A stretch of 24,211 nucleotides of DNA from Hofstenia miamia. Taxonomy: Eukaryota; Xenacoelomorpha; Acoela; Hofsteniidae. Positions 1 through 9,001 of this stretch are shown one piece after another. The stretch spans positions 596,077 through 620,287 of the forward strand of contig CABFPE010000442.1 of the NCBI GenBank assembly GCA_900660155.1. Reading direction: 5' to 3'. The translations under genes were made by a program, and so were the position numbers. The notes under the pieces were generated by a model that did no database searches, was not told the origin of the DNA, and saw only the letters and a list, made by a program, of their open reading frames with translations. Positions within the stretch are counted from its first letter, which is position 1. Each line of letters begins with the position of its first letter.

Positions 1-112
1 TTTGGGCTGGGAAGATCTAATTATCGCCAGGAGCTACATGTCGCCCTGTGCCTTAAGAAAGCACTCCCAAATTGTCGCCGAGCTTAAGCAATTATTTTCA
101 TAGCAAAATACC
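1..112 (+). other. Possible 3' end of an unidentified coding region (partial, window edge)
   Basis: The first ~90 bases are clearly GC-richer than what follows. Two overlapping frames stay open from the window edge: frame 1 to a TAA at 85-87, frame 2 to a TAG at 110-112. Frame 1 ends with residues ALCLKKALPNCRRA; frame 2 reads EDLIIARSYMSP and later AELKQLFS. I recognise neither. The base composition suggests the last part of an exon or of an old transposon gene that starts outside the window, but two open frames over 90 bases could also be chance. Confidence 0.2.
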
Positions 113-1063
113 AAATAAAGTAACGGAGAGAAGAGTAACAGTAATTGAGGATAGATAAAATCTATTGACCATTTTCTACACGGTTACTCATTTTATACAT
201 GGTTAACAATAAATAACTACCTGCCTTAGTTTACAATCAAAGTTAATCGTTCATGTTATCAATTTCCCTCGCAATTCAAATTACATTTGAGCAACACGTA
301 TAGCACCTTCGAGGGGACATGAGTTCCTTTGTAAACCTAAGGTCGAAATATATAACTCTGATGTCATGATGACGTTAATACAAAAAGGAAATAAAAAATC
401 AACTAAATAATAAACACGAATTTCCCTGAGTGACTCTACATAATGTACTGAAATTCTAATATTAGAAATAACAAGCTGATTGCAAAAAAAATTGTACTAA
501 CTTAAGTGGACAAAATTACACAAAGCTGTATTAATCTGAACTTTATGTTGTTGTGCAGACTTTGTTCTTTATCACACAGACTCTACATGTGCTATCCCCT
601 CACAAATGGCAGCTAACTTCTCAATAATAATAATTCTCAGGAAACAAAGGGATAAAACTAATTGGAATAAAGAAGAGAATTATTGTGATGATTTATGAAT
701 TAGATATTATAAGACAAAATTCTACCTTTGAGTTTTGAGCAAGATTGCAGTAAATTGCTATTGTCAGGTTTCCCTAGAAATCAGAAGCCAATGTAGCCAA
801 ACATAATGTTCTTATTCTAGAGAAACCACATCTATATATTGTCATGGCTTCTACTCCCTTTAGAACTTAAGATATCTTTTGTATGCTGTAATAATTGTTA
901 GCATAAATGAATGAGCACACTTTAGCTAATATGCAAATATTAGGATTATGAACATTAGGAGGGATTTATGGCTCAGTGCTAGACTTGCTTTGCCTATCCT
1001 AGTCAAAACTGTTTGTTTAGGTTTTGTTCCTGTCTTCTATGGCAATGAAGTTGATTCATAAAG
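113..1063. other. Non-coding AT-rich stretch
   Basis: Both strands are full of stops and I see no repeat ends, hairpins or RNA gene. A pyrimidine-containing stretch near 1000-1050 precedes the candidate exon at 1064 but contains no clear TATA box. Confidence 0.4.
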
Positions 1064-1120
1064 ATGGCTGCTGTGGGAGAGGAGGAAGCAGAGGGAGAAC
1101 CTCATCATGGATTTTTGGTT
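1064..1120 (+). CDS. Candidate first coding exon of an unidentified spliced gene
   Basis: A GC-rich island in AT-rich surroundings starts with an ATG in good context (aaagATGGC) and reads MAAVGEEEAEGEPHHGFL before an in-frame TGA at 1133-1135. A fair 5' splice site (GTGAAT) at 1121 would end the exon in phase 0 before that stop. The bases aagatggctgc around the ATG match the core of the YY1 site, which in animals often overlaps start codons of broadly expressed genes. An acidic Ala/Glu start like this is common in first exons. No downstream exon was identified, so the gene is unknown and the call rests on composition, start context and donor only. Confidence 0.25.
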
Positions 1121-1135
1121 GTGAATGTCTGTTGA

Positions 1136-1885
1136 AGTAATATCATCATCATTTTAATTTATGCTTCTTGACAACATTAGTTTAGGACTACAGTTTATTG
1201 CACTTACTTAACTTTGTTTAAACTTATCAAATATAGTTTTCTTGTATATTTTACTTACTTTTTTCACGCTAGTAGATTTTTTGCAAAAATAGAATGATTA
1301 TACCTTTGGTTGAATAACAATACCTATGTGAGTCTATATGTGGGCTGTAGCTCACCCAATAGAATGTCCCCCTGACATAATGAAGCAAACTTGAGCGTTT
1401 TCAGAAAAAGTGTATTAAATGAAAAATTCAAAGACAAGAATACAGAAGTGCTCTGATAAATTTACAAATTTTACCAATATTGATGAGACATTTGGATATT
1501 GAATACTTCATTGACTTTCTACGAAATACTGATTTAAATTCAATGAAATATGTATCACTGCATATTCAATTTAAAAAGTGTTCAAAAAAGCAACTTATTT
1601 ATTATAAAAAAGGCAGTAAAGTTAAGAACTGAACATTATTACTTTAAATGCACGTGTAGAAGGTGCAATTATTTGTTTCGAAAATACAACATAAATGAAC
1701 TGAATAATTCATGATAAATGAAAAATAAATTTTAAAATGTGTTCTTCCCATTTCTTCAAAATTAATACACCAATTATCCCAATTGCAAAACATTCTTTTT
1801 ATGCTTGTGTAGTGCTTACATCTCCACAGGATACAGGAAATATAATTTGTAGTTATCTTAATTTACTATGTGGATCACATAATAT
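1136..1885. other. Non-coding AT-rich stretch
   Basis: I see no convincing gene, RNA or repeat structure. A forward frame from about 1737 to 2135 is open for 132 codons but has low-complexity Phe/Asn/Ile content and runs through the GC-rich transposon-end-like sequence at 1886, so it is not called. Confidence 0.4.
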
Positions 1886-1940
1886 CAGGGGGGGATTTAA
1901 GGGGGACTATGGGACTGCAGTCATCCCCCATGAGGAAGCA
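1886..1940. repeat. GC-rich, palindrome-containing sequence resembling a DNA-transposon end
   Basis: Starts with CAGGGGGGGATTT and contains a perfect 10-bp palindrome GACTGCAGTC at 1913-1922, flanked by a G run on the left and a C run on the right that can pair. CAGGGG starts followed by G/C runs are typical of terminal inverted repeats of hAT-type and related non-autonomous transposons. No matching partner end was found nearby, so this may be a solitary remnant. Confidence 0.3.
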
Positions 1941-3777
1941 AAATGGTGCGTAGCTATTAGTTTTGTGTGTGCAAACTTAGTAAAAATGTTAGAAAATTCC
2001 AAATTAATCCCACATTTTTACATTTCAGTTGGAAATCAATTCAAAGATTTGTCAATTTTTGTTGAATATTTGCAATTTTTCCTGAAATTTACCAAACCTT
2101 TCCAATTTTTTTCAAATAATTTTACTTATTTCTAAAAATATATCAAAAATAGTGGCTATGCAATATTATGCATTTCATCTAACACCCACTAAACTTTGGT
2201 ATTCAATATATTATAAAAGCTGTTAACTGCTTTCACAGTATACATAAATGTTAATTTAGCCACATTGTTGTTCAAAGATGTGTTCACTGGGAATGGAGAG
2301 GGGGGAGCTTGTCTTCTTACTTTTCTAAGAAAATCACAGGTCTTTCTTTACTTAAATAATTCAGGTCGTAGTTACCTTAGGAGAAATTTAAGAAAATCCT
2401 GACTGTAAAAATAACCGAATATAAACTAAAATCCTAGAAAAAACATAGTTATAAGCTGTTTTATCCCACTAGATATTTGTCGCTGTTTTTGCTTTCCATC
2501 AGCAACGTCAAGGCAATTTATGCAGTGGTCAATTTATAACTAATAAATATAAACAACATTTGAGATGTTCTGTACACCCAAGGGATTTGCTAGATGTCCT
2601 GTAGAGTCATCAAGATTCAATCCTGCTACACCTCAACAGCAATCAACAATCATCCAACCACCATGGCGTGGATTATCTTTGCCACTATTTTTGAGATTAA
2701 TTGACATTTCTTGAGAAGTGTATTAAGATGAACATGGACAAGCATAGCAACTTTCTTAATGAAAAGCTTAACATGCTTAAAAAGACTTAAAATTTTTCTA
2801 TTTCAGATTCTTAAAACTGAGCATCTAGACAAATGGGGCTTCTGAATTCTCTTCCCACCTGCTAATTTTTTCTTCAACATTATTTAAATTAACTATATCA
2901 CATATTTCAAATGATGTACAAAATGTATTCACAATATTATTGATTTACATAAATGCTTAAATTTTAACGTTTTTCTACCAAATTTTTAGGAATTTCTCAA
3001 ATTTTAAACAGTGTTTTGCATTAATAGCTCAGTTTTTGTTGTACCAAAACAAGTGCCCAATTTAAATAAAATCTTATTCTTATTAGGGGCTTACTATCCC
3101 CCTCGTTTTAATGTTTTGTTTTACAAGGTGGAAGCTTCGATCCTAATCCTACAATAATGCAACTTTATCCTTACATTAATAATCAGCTAAGATCATTCAA
3201 TTCTTAAATTACTGATTTTCTAATAATCCTGAGGTTCAAAATTCAGCAAATTTGTTCGTGAATGTATTAATGTCTTTTTCTCTTCGGATTTCACAAATCA
3301 ATTATGGTGGCATAGTCAATAGAGGCCTGAGGAAATTGGCGCATTACTGATTCCAATACGGATCCATGCGACTGCTAGTGGTCAATGTCAGTGATTACTA
3401 ACACAACATGAGACAGGATAAGTACGATAGTGAGACCAACTTTTTAATTTCAACTAAGACAGGGACCATTTTGATTTAATATTCGATATAATGATTTACT
3501 TGCTAAGCTTGAATATGTCTGCAATATCTCTATTCAATATTCTGTTAATTTTAACACTGGGCCAGAAATAGGTGAAATCTATATATTAATATAAAATTTG
3601 ATAGACTAGACAAATTGACGTATTTCTAAGGGAATTTGAAGAAACTCAAACTAGAGGTCTTGATGACAACTTAAAGATTGAAAAGATTATGACGAATCAA
3701 AATATAATCATGTCTTGAGTGAAAAATATTAGGCAAAAATTGAGGTTAAGATCTTCAGTTCCCCCATCAGAAATTTC
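1941..3777. other. Non-coding stretch with one small open frame
   Basis: Mostly AT-rich with stops in all frames. The small open frame at 2565-2714 is listed separately. A slightly GC-richer patch at 3320-3420 has no long open frame. A TTCGATCC at about 3136 looks like a Pol III B box, but the bases around it cannot form a T stem. Confidence 0.35.
2565..2714 (+). other. Short unidentified open frame (49 codons), possible fossil exon
   Basis: ATG to TGA, with residues SSRFNPATPQQQSTIIQPPW in its middle and a more balanced base composition than its neighbours. The Gln/Pro/Ser-rich stretch reads more like coding DNA than the surrounding AT-rich sequence. I do not recognise it. It could be a remnant of a host exon or transposon gene, or chance. 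Confidence 0.12.
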
Positions 3778-3799
3778 TATATATATATATATATATATA
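3778..3799. repeat. (TA)n microsatellite
   Basis: Eleven uninterrupted TA units. It is the shortest of several TA tracts in the window; the others are at 10285-10453, 11051-11074 and the window end. Confidence 0.95.
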
Positions 3800-3800
3800 G

Positions 3801-5541
3801 TCCAATTTAGAACCTAATTTAATGTTTGCACACATTAAAGACAGTTCATATATTAAACACAATGCAGAGACGTGTACAACGATCTTGTCAGAAGTTCAAA
3901 AAAGAGTGCGATATTTTGTAACATTGTCTTTCCGCTTTTTATCTTGGTTAGTTTTCCATTCTGCATCATTCAGATGTGAAATATGTCTTTTTTAAACAAA
4001 ATATTGTACAATGAGAGTATAATGACGAAAACTTGAAGTTTTTTAAAATAAAATGAAAATTTTGAGATTCCTGGCAAAGATTTTTAAAATTGAAAGATTG
4101 TATTCAGAAGATAAATTTTTCTTATATTGATACAATAAAAAATTTAAAAAATTGATATACTCCATGGACCTCTCAACACTAAAGATCAACAATTCAGATT
4201 TTAAAATTCTGATTATTTGTCAAAATTTTTTTGATTTTACATATTATTATATTATAATTCATTTGCGCCTTGGTTTGTGTTGGCTTGGGCTTAACCATTT
4301 TATGTTTTAATCTAGGCTTGGATTGAGTCTCCGAGCTTAAAAGGCAAGCCCGTAGTTAGCACCATCACCTAAGTGGGGTCGACACGCATTCAGGAGGCGT
4401 TCATGGAAATTTCCACCTCCTTAATATTTATATTGAAATTTTAGCAGGACTGTACATGTACACCATTTTAATTTTGTCTTGTATGCATTGGTGTGGGGGA
4501 ATTAACTAGTAGTGATTAAATAAGCAACCAACAGCGGGGCAATGCCTCGCGAAATTTTTTTGAAAATGTACATAAAATAGACCGTATAAATGCATTTCAC
4601 AACATTGTTGAAACACAATTGAATTAAAAAATTTTCATTTTACATACTGATTTTGCTTTTAAAGCTTGTTGTCCAAGAGTGACTCCAGGAGGGGGGTTCG
4701 TCATCTTTGATTATAAATATATGTACATTGCAGTGAAATAAGAATGATCAATTTGATTAACTTATATTGTAATTTTTGGAAATCTCGGACCGACAGGACC
4801 GCTATGCTTAAGGTCCGGACCATCCTAACAAAACCACTTCCATCCTGACCACTTCCAGCTTGTTGAGTCTAGGTAATTTCATTTGGAACTGAGATTTCGG
4901 TCAATTTCCAACTCTCGCTAGAGTCCACCCAAAGCATAGATCCTAGATTCACATCTGGTTTAATGGACCTCCAATACAATTTTGGAGAAGTCACCAAGTT
5001 TGATTTAAAAAACTCCGCGACGAATTTATTGGTAACAATCAAAAGTTTAGAGGTCAAGACAATGTGTTCAGTTTTTATACTAAATAATGCATTTTTAAAA
5101 CTAACATTTAAGAGAAAGTATTTTCTGCTCTGAAGCTTGCATTTGACTCACTTGATTTGATTTGGATTGAAGCAAGAGTCATCAAAATTTTACGAATTCT
5201 TCTTAAGAGTTCTATGTGTAGTTAGAATTTCATCCCATGCTCTTAGGGGAATAAGTCACCACCTACGTTTTTGAATTCTCTTCTTCAAATACTTTATAAC
5301 TTTCAAAAAATGCTTTTTTTACTTACCGAAATATGAGTGATTTATGGCTACAAGTCTAAATGACATACAAAATGGTTCTTGATAGTCAAGGATGATTGTA
5401 GTCATAGCATAAATTTTAAAAGACTATAGAAATTTTAAACTTTTGAATTGAATGCTTTGTTCTAACCCCAAACAATCTATTGAGACGCTAAAATCATCAA
5501 CCATTTTGTTCACATTCTCACACAATTTTCTCCAAACCTAG
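3801..5541. other. Non-coding stretch with GC-richer islands
   Basis: GC-richer patches lie at about 4265-4420 and 4770-5010. The second contains a perfect palindrome GGTCCGGACC (4812-4821) beside two GGACCG words, which hints at a transposon terminus without a visible partner. A CCAGGAGGGGGG motif at about 4685 is another possible transposon end. A 62-codon minus-strand frame at 4869-5057 has no recognisable content. Before 5541 there is a pyrimidine-containing tract ending in CCTAG, used below as a splice acceptor. Confidence 0.35.
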
Positions 5542-5580
5542 TAAAAAATTTGGAATCGTCGGGTATGGACGCATCGGTGG
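5542..5580 (+). CDS. Candidate 39-bp micro-exon encoding a Rossmann-type GxGxxG turn
   Basis: The segment lies between a pyrimidine-containing tract ending in AG (5540-5541) and a consensus donor GTAAGT (5581-5586). Read with one base completing the previous codon, it gives KKFGIVGYGRIGG with two bases left over. GIVGYGRIG is the beta-turn-alpha glycine motif that binds the ADP part of NAD(P) in Rossmann dehydrogenases. Of the families I know, the start of metazoan aspartate-dehydrogenase-domain proteins (ASPDH; GIVGYG followed by R/H-L-G) is closest, and D-isomer 2-hydroxyacid dehydrogenases use GxGxIG. I found no partner exons, so the gene identity is inference; an isolated pseudo-exon is possible. 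Confidence 0.33.
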
Positions 5581-5586
5581 GTAAGT

Positions 5587-6505
5587 GTGCTTCTCTGTTA
5601 TAGTGAAAATTTGTCACAAAAATTATTCCTGTGTTTGAAGTAAATGATAATATTTATTTCATTCCAAATGAATATCCGAATTTTACTAAAGTATTCAAAT
5701 ACTTCAAATATAAATTGTGCAGATAATAAAGTGGTCTAATGCCCATGTCAGGAACAACTAGGCTCAACTGCTTCTGCCAATAGATCATCCAATAACCGTG
5801 CTTTCAGATTTGAGACATATTTAATATATAGTGAGTCATGAGAGTAAAAAATTTTAAATGGAAGCTATCACTAACTATAAAATGTCTTTTTTGTTTACAG
5901 TATTGGAGAATTTAAAATTCTAAGCAAATAAATATCAACTGCAAATAAGGAACTCATAATGAACTATTTTAAGAATTTTCAAAGAGAGAATATATTTGCT
6001 CTAATGTAAATGTACTATCTTAGTTAGCTTATAACACAAAATATATTTATAAAAAATTTAAATAATAAATGCCTTTAAATGTACTAAAAATATTCATATG
6101 ATAATCGAAAATAATTTTAGTGTTTAAGTTTTTTGGAAAAGTCTTCCTTTTCTACTTGATGCCATGTTGCTTCTAGTGTAGACAATGTTAACATCTACTA
6201 CAAACATAACTTAATCTACAGAACACCGTTTTAATATTCCTAGCCTTTTAAACACCCAATCATTTTTTGTTGTTTGCTTAATTTAATTTTCTCATCAAAT
6301 ATAGTAGTAAGCCAAATTTGAAATCCCACAATGCAAATACCAATTAAATCTCAGTGAAAAAAGAAGTGATTCAATAATTTTGGAATCTATAATATTTGGT
6401 AGCTGAAAAGTACACATACACTAAGTTTGAATCTACAAAATGAGTTGTTACATTATTACTAATGATTAATACTAATTGTTGATAATAATCAAATGTCTGT
6501 TATTA
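5587..6505. other. Non-coding AT-rich stretch
   Basis: I looked for further exons that would continue the candidate at 5542-5580 and saw none. Acceptor-like sites (for example around 5745-5800) are followed at once by stops. No RNA gene or repeat structure was seen. Confidence 0.4.
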
Positions 6506-6507
6506 TA

Positions 6508-6640
6508 CAGTACTGGAAATATGCATTCGACCACCTTGTTATTTTGTATGTCTAATACCATAAAATATGTAGAATAACAATTGGCTATTAATTGTTAATC
6601 AAAATTAGAAACTTGTATTGGAAAATGTATTAGGCCACCT
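6508..6640 (+). repeat. Left IR/DR end of the Tc1-like element
   Basis: The outer repeat (6508-6537) and inner repeat (6615-6640) share the core ggaaawatgyattmgrcca in the same orientation, with their starts about 107 bp apart. Such paired direct repeats are the binding sites for the transposase N-terminal domain in the Tc1 family. The sequence between them is AT-rich and unremarkable. Confidence 0.75.
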
Positions 6641-7790
6641 GAAAAAAATTTAAAAAATGAGCAAATCCGAAAAAAGTAAATTCAAAAAAGATACATAAGT
6701 CAATAATTGATGCAATACAAGCACTTAGAAACAAAATGTTTTGTAGGGTGTCCCCTTGAACGAAAAACAGCTTCCAGGCGATCAAGGATTGAAGCAAAAA
6801 GTCTTTCAATAAAGCTGTTGGGAATTGCAAAAAATTTTTCTTTATTGCACTCAACAGCTCGTCTTCAGTGTGCAAAGTATGCTGTGCAATTCGATATTTG
6901 ACCTCTTTCCAACTATTTTGATAATGTTAATGTCTTGAGATTGGCCAAGCCAGTCAGCAAAGATAGCAACCGCATTATCGCGGAGGAAATTTTTCGTTTC
7001 TTTTGAGGTATGACATGGAGCACCACCCTGCTAATATGTTGATCACTTGTAAGGAGTGGCAAGAGTTTCTTTTCTAGAATCCGAGCATATTAAGAGTTTA
7101 GGAGAGTACCAGTGATGTGGACAATTTTGCGAAAGCACACTTCCATATTGCACCCCATACGGTTACAGACTTACCACAATACTTCCTGGGCCTCCGAGTA
7201 AATTGAGCCAAGAATCTGAACTTCTGCACAGTTGGTTTGTTTATCAACATTCTTTTTGATGAGTGTAGCTCAAATCTTGACTCATCTGAAAATATAACAT
7301 TAGATGAATGTTCAGATGAATTGTCTCTCATCAACTTGGTCCACCATACGATTATAGACTTCACACCATAATTTATGCCCCCGACTAAGTTGAGGCAAGA
7401 ATCTGAACTTCTGCGCAGTTGGTCTCTATCAACATGCCTTTCGATGAGTATAGCTCAAATCTTGACTCATCTGAAAATATTAGACCAATGTTCAGATGAC
7501 TTGTCTCTCATTAAATTGGCCCATCTCACTCGGCGTAATCTTTGCTTTGAGGAGACCATCAGTCTATTCCTTGTGAAATTCCTCTGAAGTATTCCTGGGA
7601 TTTTGATTTGAAAGGCACACAAGAGCTGATTGGGAGGTTTTGGAGGTCTTTTTTGGTCTTCCTTACTTTGGCTTGGGGGCAACGATGTTTTCAGAAGTGA
7701 AACGTCTGATGATATCCACGACAGTACTTCGAAGTCATTCTACAATATATTACGTTGACTCATTTAGAAATAATCAACTTGCGGATGGCA
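6640..7790 (-). pseudogene. Decayed Tc1-like transposase
   Basis: Order on the minus strand: a helix-turn-helix end (STVVDIIRRF), then GRPKKT at 7645-7662, the linker between the two DNA-binding domains in this family; RVRWANLM leading into FSDESRFELHSSKR with the first catalytic Asp (about 7290-7250); VTVWGAIW (about 7150); APCHTSKETKNF (about 7030-6995), where the family's second Asp position reads Gly (GGAPCH); SQDINIIK (about 6950) where the family has SPDLNPIE, so the catalytic acid is Lys; then AIKKNFLQFP near the C terminus. Reading frame is broken by a stop just before GRPKKT and by several frame changes. It cannot be catalytic. Family assignment is firm; the exact subfamily is not. 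Confidence 0.85.
7157..7515. repeat. Diverged ~188-bp tandem duplication inside the transposase
   Basis: 7157-7344 and 7345-~7515 match at an offset of 187-188 bp, including catacg at both starts, gaatctgaacttctg, agctcaaatcttgactcatc and gttcagatga. The unit covers the first catalytic-Asp region, so FSDESRFEL appears twice. The copies differ at many positions (by eye roughly one in six), so the duplication is old and itself disables the gene. Confidence 0.75.
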
Positions 7791-7910
7791 AGATGTGCGT
7801 AACCAGGCTTCATATATGACGAAGAAAGACTGTTATTAGACAGTTTCATAATAAATGGACCGAAAAATGCTCAACCAATGAAATTTTTTACAGATTCTCT
7901 GATTTGGTCT

Positions 7911-8140
7911 GAAGTGGCCGAATACATTTTTCCAAGAAAAGATTAGCTAATTATAAGCATTGTAGCATTTCATTTTTTCCTTGAGATTTACAGTAAACAG
8001 TGATAATTTTGTCTCAACATTGATGAATTCCTCTTTCTGCAACCCCAAATTTAATTAGCAAATAACTATGACCTTCTTTGCGTCCTTTTAGAAATATTTA
8101 TGACAAACCGTGAGTGGCTGAATTCGTTTTTCCAATACTG
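7911..8140 (-). repeat. Right IR/DR end of the Tc1-like element
   Basis: Inverted counterpart of the left end: inner repeat 7911-7941 and outer repeat 8110-8140. The outer one reads CAGTATTGGAAAAACG inward and the inner one TTGGAAAAATGTATTCGGCCA. Their spacing is about 200 bp against about 107 bp on the left, so the ends are asymmetric. Confidence 0.75.
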
Positions 8141-8142
8141 TA

Positions 8143-8654
8143 TATTTATCCTTTTGTGAAGGAAATTTAACCTTTTTGTACAGTAATCTAGTATAGCCCA
8201 TTACTACAACCGTTTTTCGATCTTTTGCTTTAAATTGAATTTTTATGTAAATTTATAACTCCAGTTAAATTTTTTTAGGCTGGCTAGGGCACTGGGTATT
8301 ATATTACCTTAATTACGCAATTGAAGGTATTATTCGGTTTTTGCTAAGCGTATTATTTCAGTATATTTGCACACTTTGATTCAAATGCTGAAAATTGCGT
8401 GTCCAAGATTTAAATATTGTTATGAGAGCATGCACAATTACAGGTAAAGGCATCCTAGTTATTATCAGGAGAATTCGATATTTATTTGTTTCATATGTGA
8501 AAAAAACTGAAATCAGCCAAAGGAAATGGGGCAATAACTTAAAATCAGAAAGTGTTCAATAATACAAAAAATGTCTGTAAACGGAATGTTAAGTTCATGA
8601 GTATTGATTGATCTATCCTTTTTGCTGATCACAATGTTAACTCGATAAGGCATA
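8143..8654. other. Non-coding stretch between two transposon remnants
   Basis: AT-rich, with stops in every frame. I see no terminal repeat that would link the remnant at 8655-9001 to an element start here. Confidence 0.4.
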
Positions 8655-9001
8655 AAAGAGAATTATATTTAAAAGCTGCAAGGAATTTCAAAATATTCCT
8701 ACCCAGTCGTATTCTAAGCTCTTCAATATTCGATGGTTGATGCTGTGCCACTCCTCTTTTCAGTTTTGTCAAAACATACTCAATCGTATTGAGTTGAGGG
8801 CTCTGCGCTTGCCGATTGAGGAGAATGTGCTATCCCAGTTTCTTGTCAAAGTGTTCAATGAGTCGTGAATTGTGGTAAGATGGGTTTTTTTCTCGAAGTA
8901 AAATCCAAACCTGGAGGAATATCAACAAATTTTCAAAGAAGATTGCCACATAGATAAATGAATACATGCTTCCATTATCTTTGACATTCTTACCAATATC
9001 T
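8655..9001 (-). pseudogene. Second Tc1/mariner-type transposase remnant (C-terminal part)
   Basis: On the minus strand the fragment reads YHNSRLIEHFDKKLG, then QAQSPQLNTIEYVLTKLKRG and PSNIEELRIRLGRN. This is the usual order of the second catalytic block (family DNAPxHxS), the third block (SPDLNPIENLW) and the following helix of Tc1-like transposases. The third-block Glu is kept (NTIE) while the Asp of SPDLN is Gln, and a stop plus a frame change separate the blocks. It differs from the transposase at 6640-7790, so it comes from another subfamily. Its upstream part (8931-9001) is inside the repeated block shared with 23021-23091. Confidence 0.65.

Larger units (their letters stand above)
6508..8140 (-). 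mobile_element. Tc1-like DNA transposon, full length but inactive
   Basis: The 1,633-bp element is bounded by TA dinucleotides (6506-6507 and 8141-8142), the target duplication of Tc1/mariner elements, and both ends read CAGTAYTGGAAA inward. The length matches Tc1-family elements (about 1.6 kb). Each end has a second, inner copy of the terminal motif, an IR/DR layout known from Sleeping Beauty and other Tc1-like elements. The transposase is on the minus strand and is decayed (see its own entry). The ends still match well while the gene has several interruptions, as expected for an old copy. Confidence 0.85.

Noticed and set aside
1737-2135. A 132-codon forward open frame.
   Set aside because: Low-complexity Phe/Ile/Asn/Lys content, no motifs, and it reads through a transposon-end-like GC-rich sequence.
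3120-3160. TTCGATCC resembling a Pol III B box of a tRNA or SINE.
   Set aside because: The neighbouring bases cannot form a T stem and no A box is found at the expected distance.
4869-5057. 62-codon minus-strand open frame in a GC-richer patch.
   Set aside because: No recognisable motif, and length is within chance expectation for this composition.
6707-6901. Plus-strand open frame inside the Tc1-like element.
   Set aside because: Antisense shadow of the transposase C-terminal region, whose motifs are on the minus strand.
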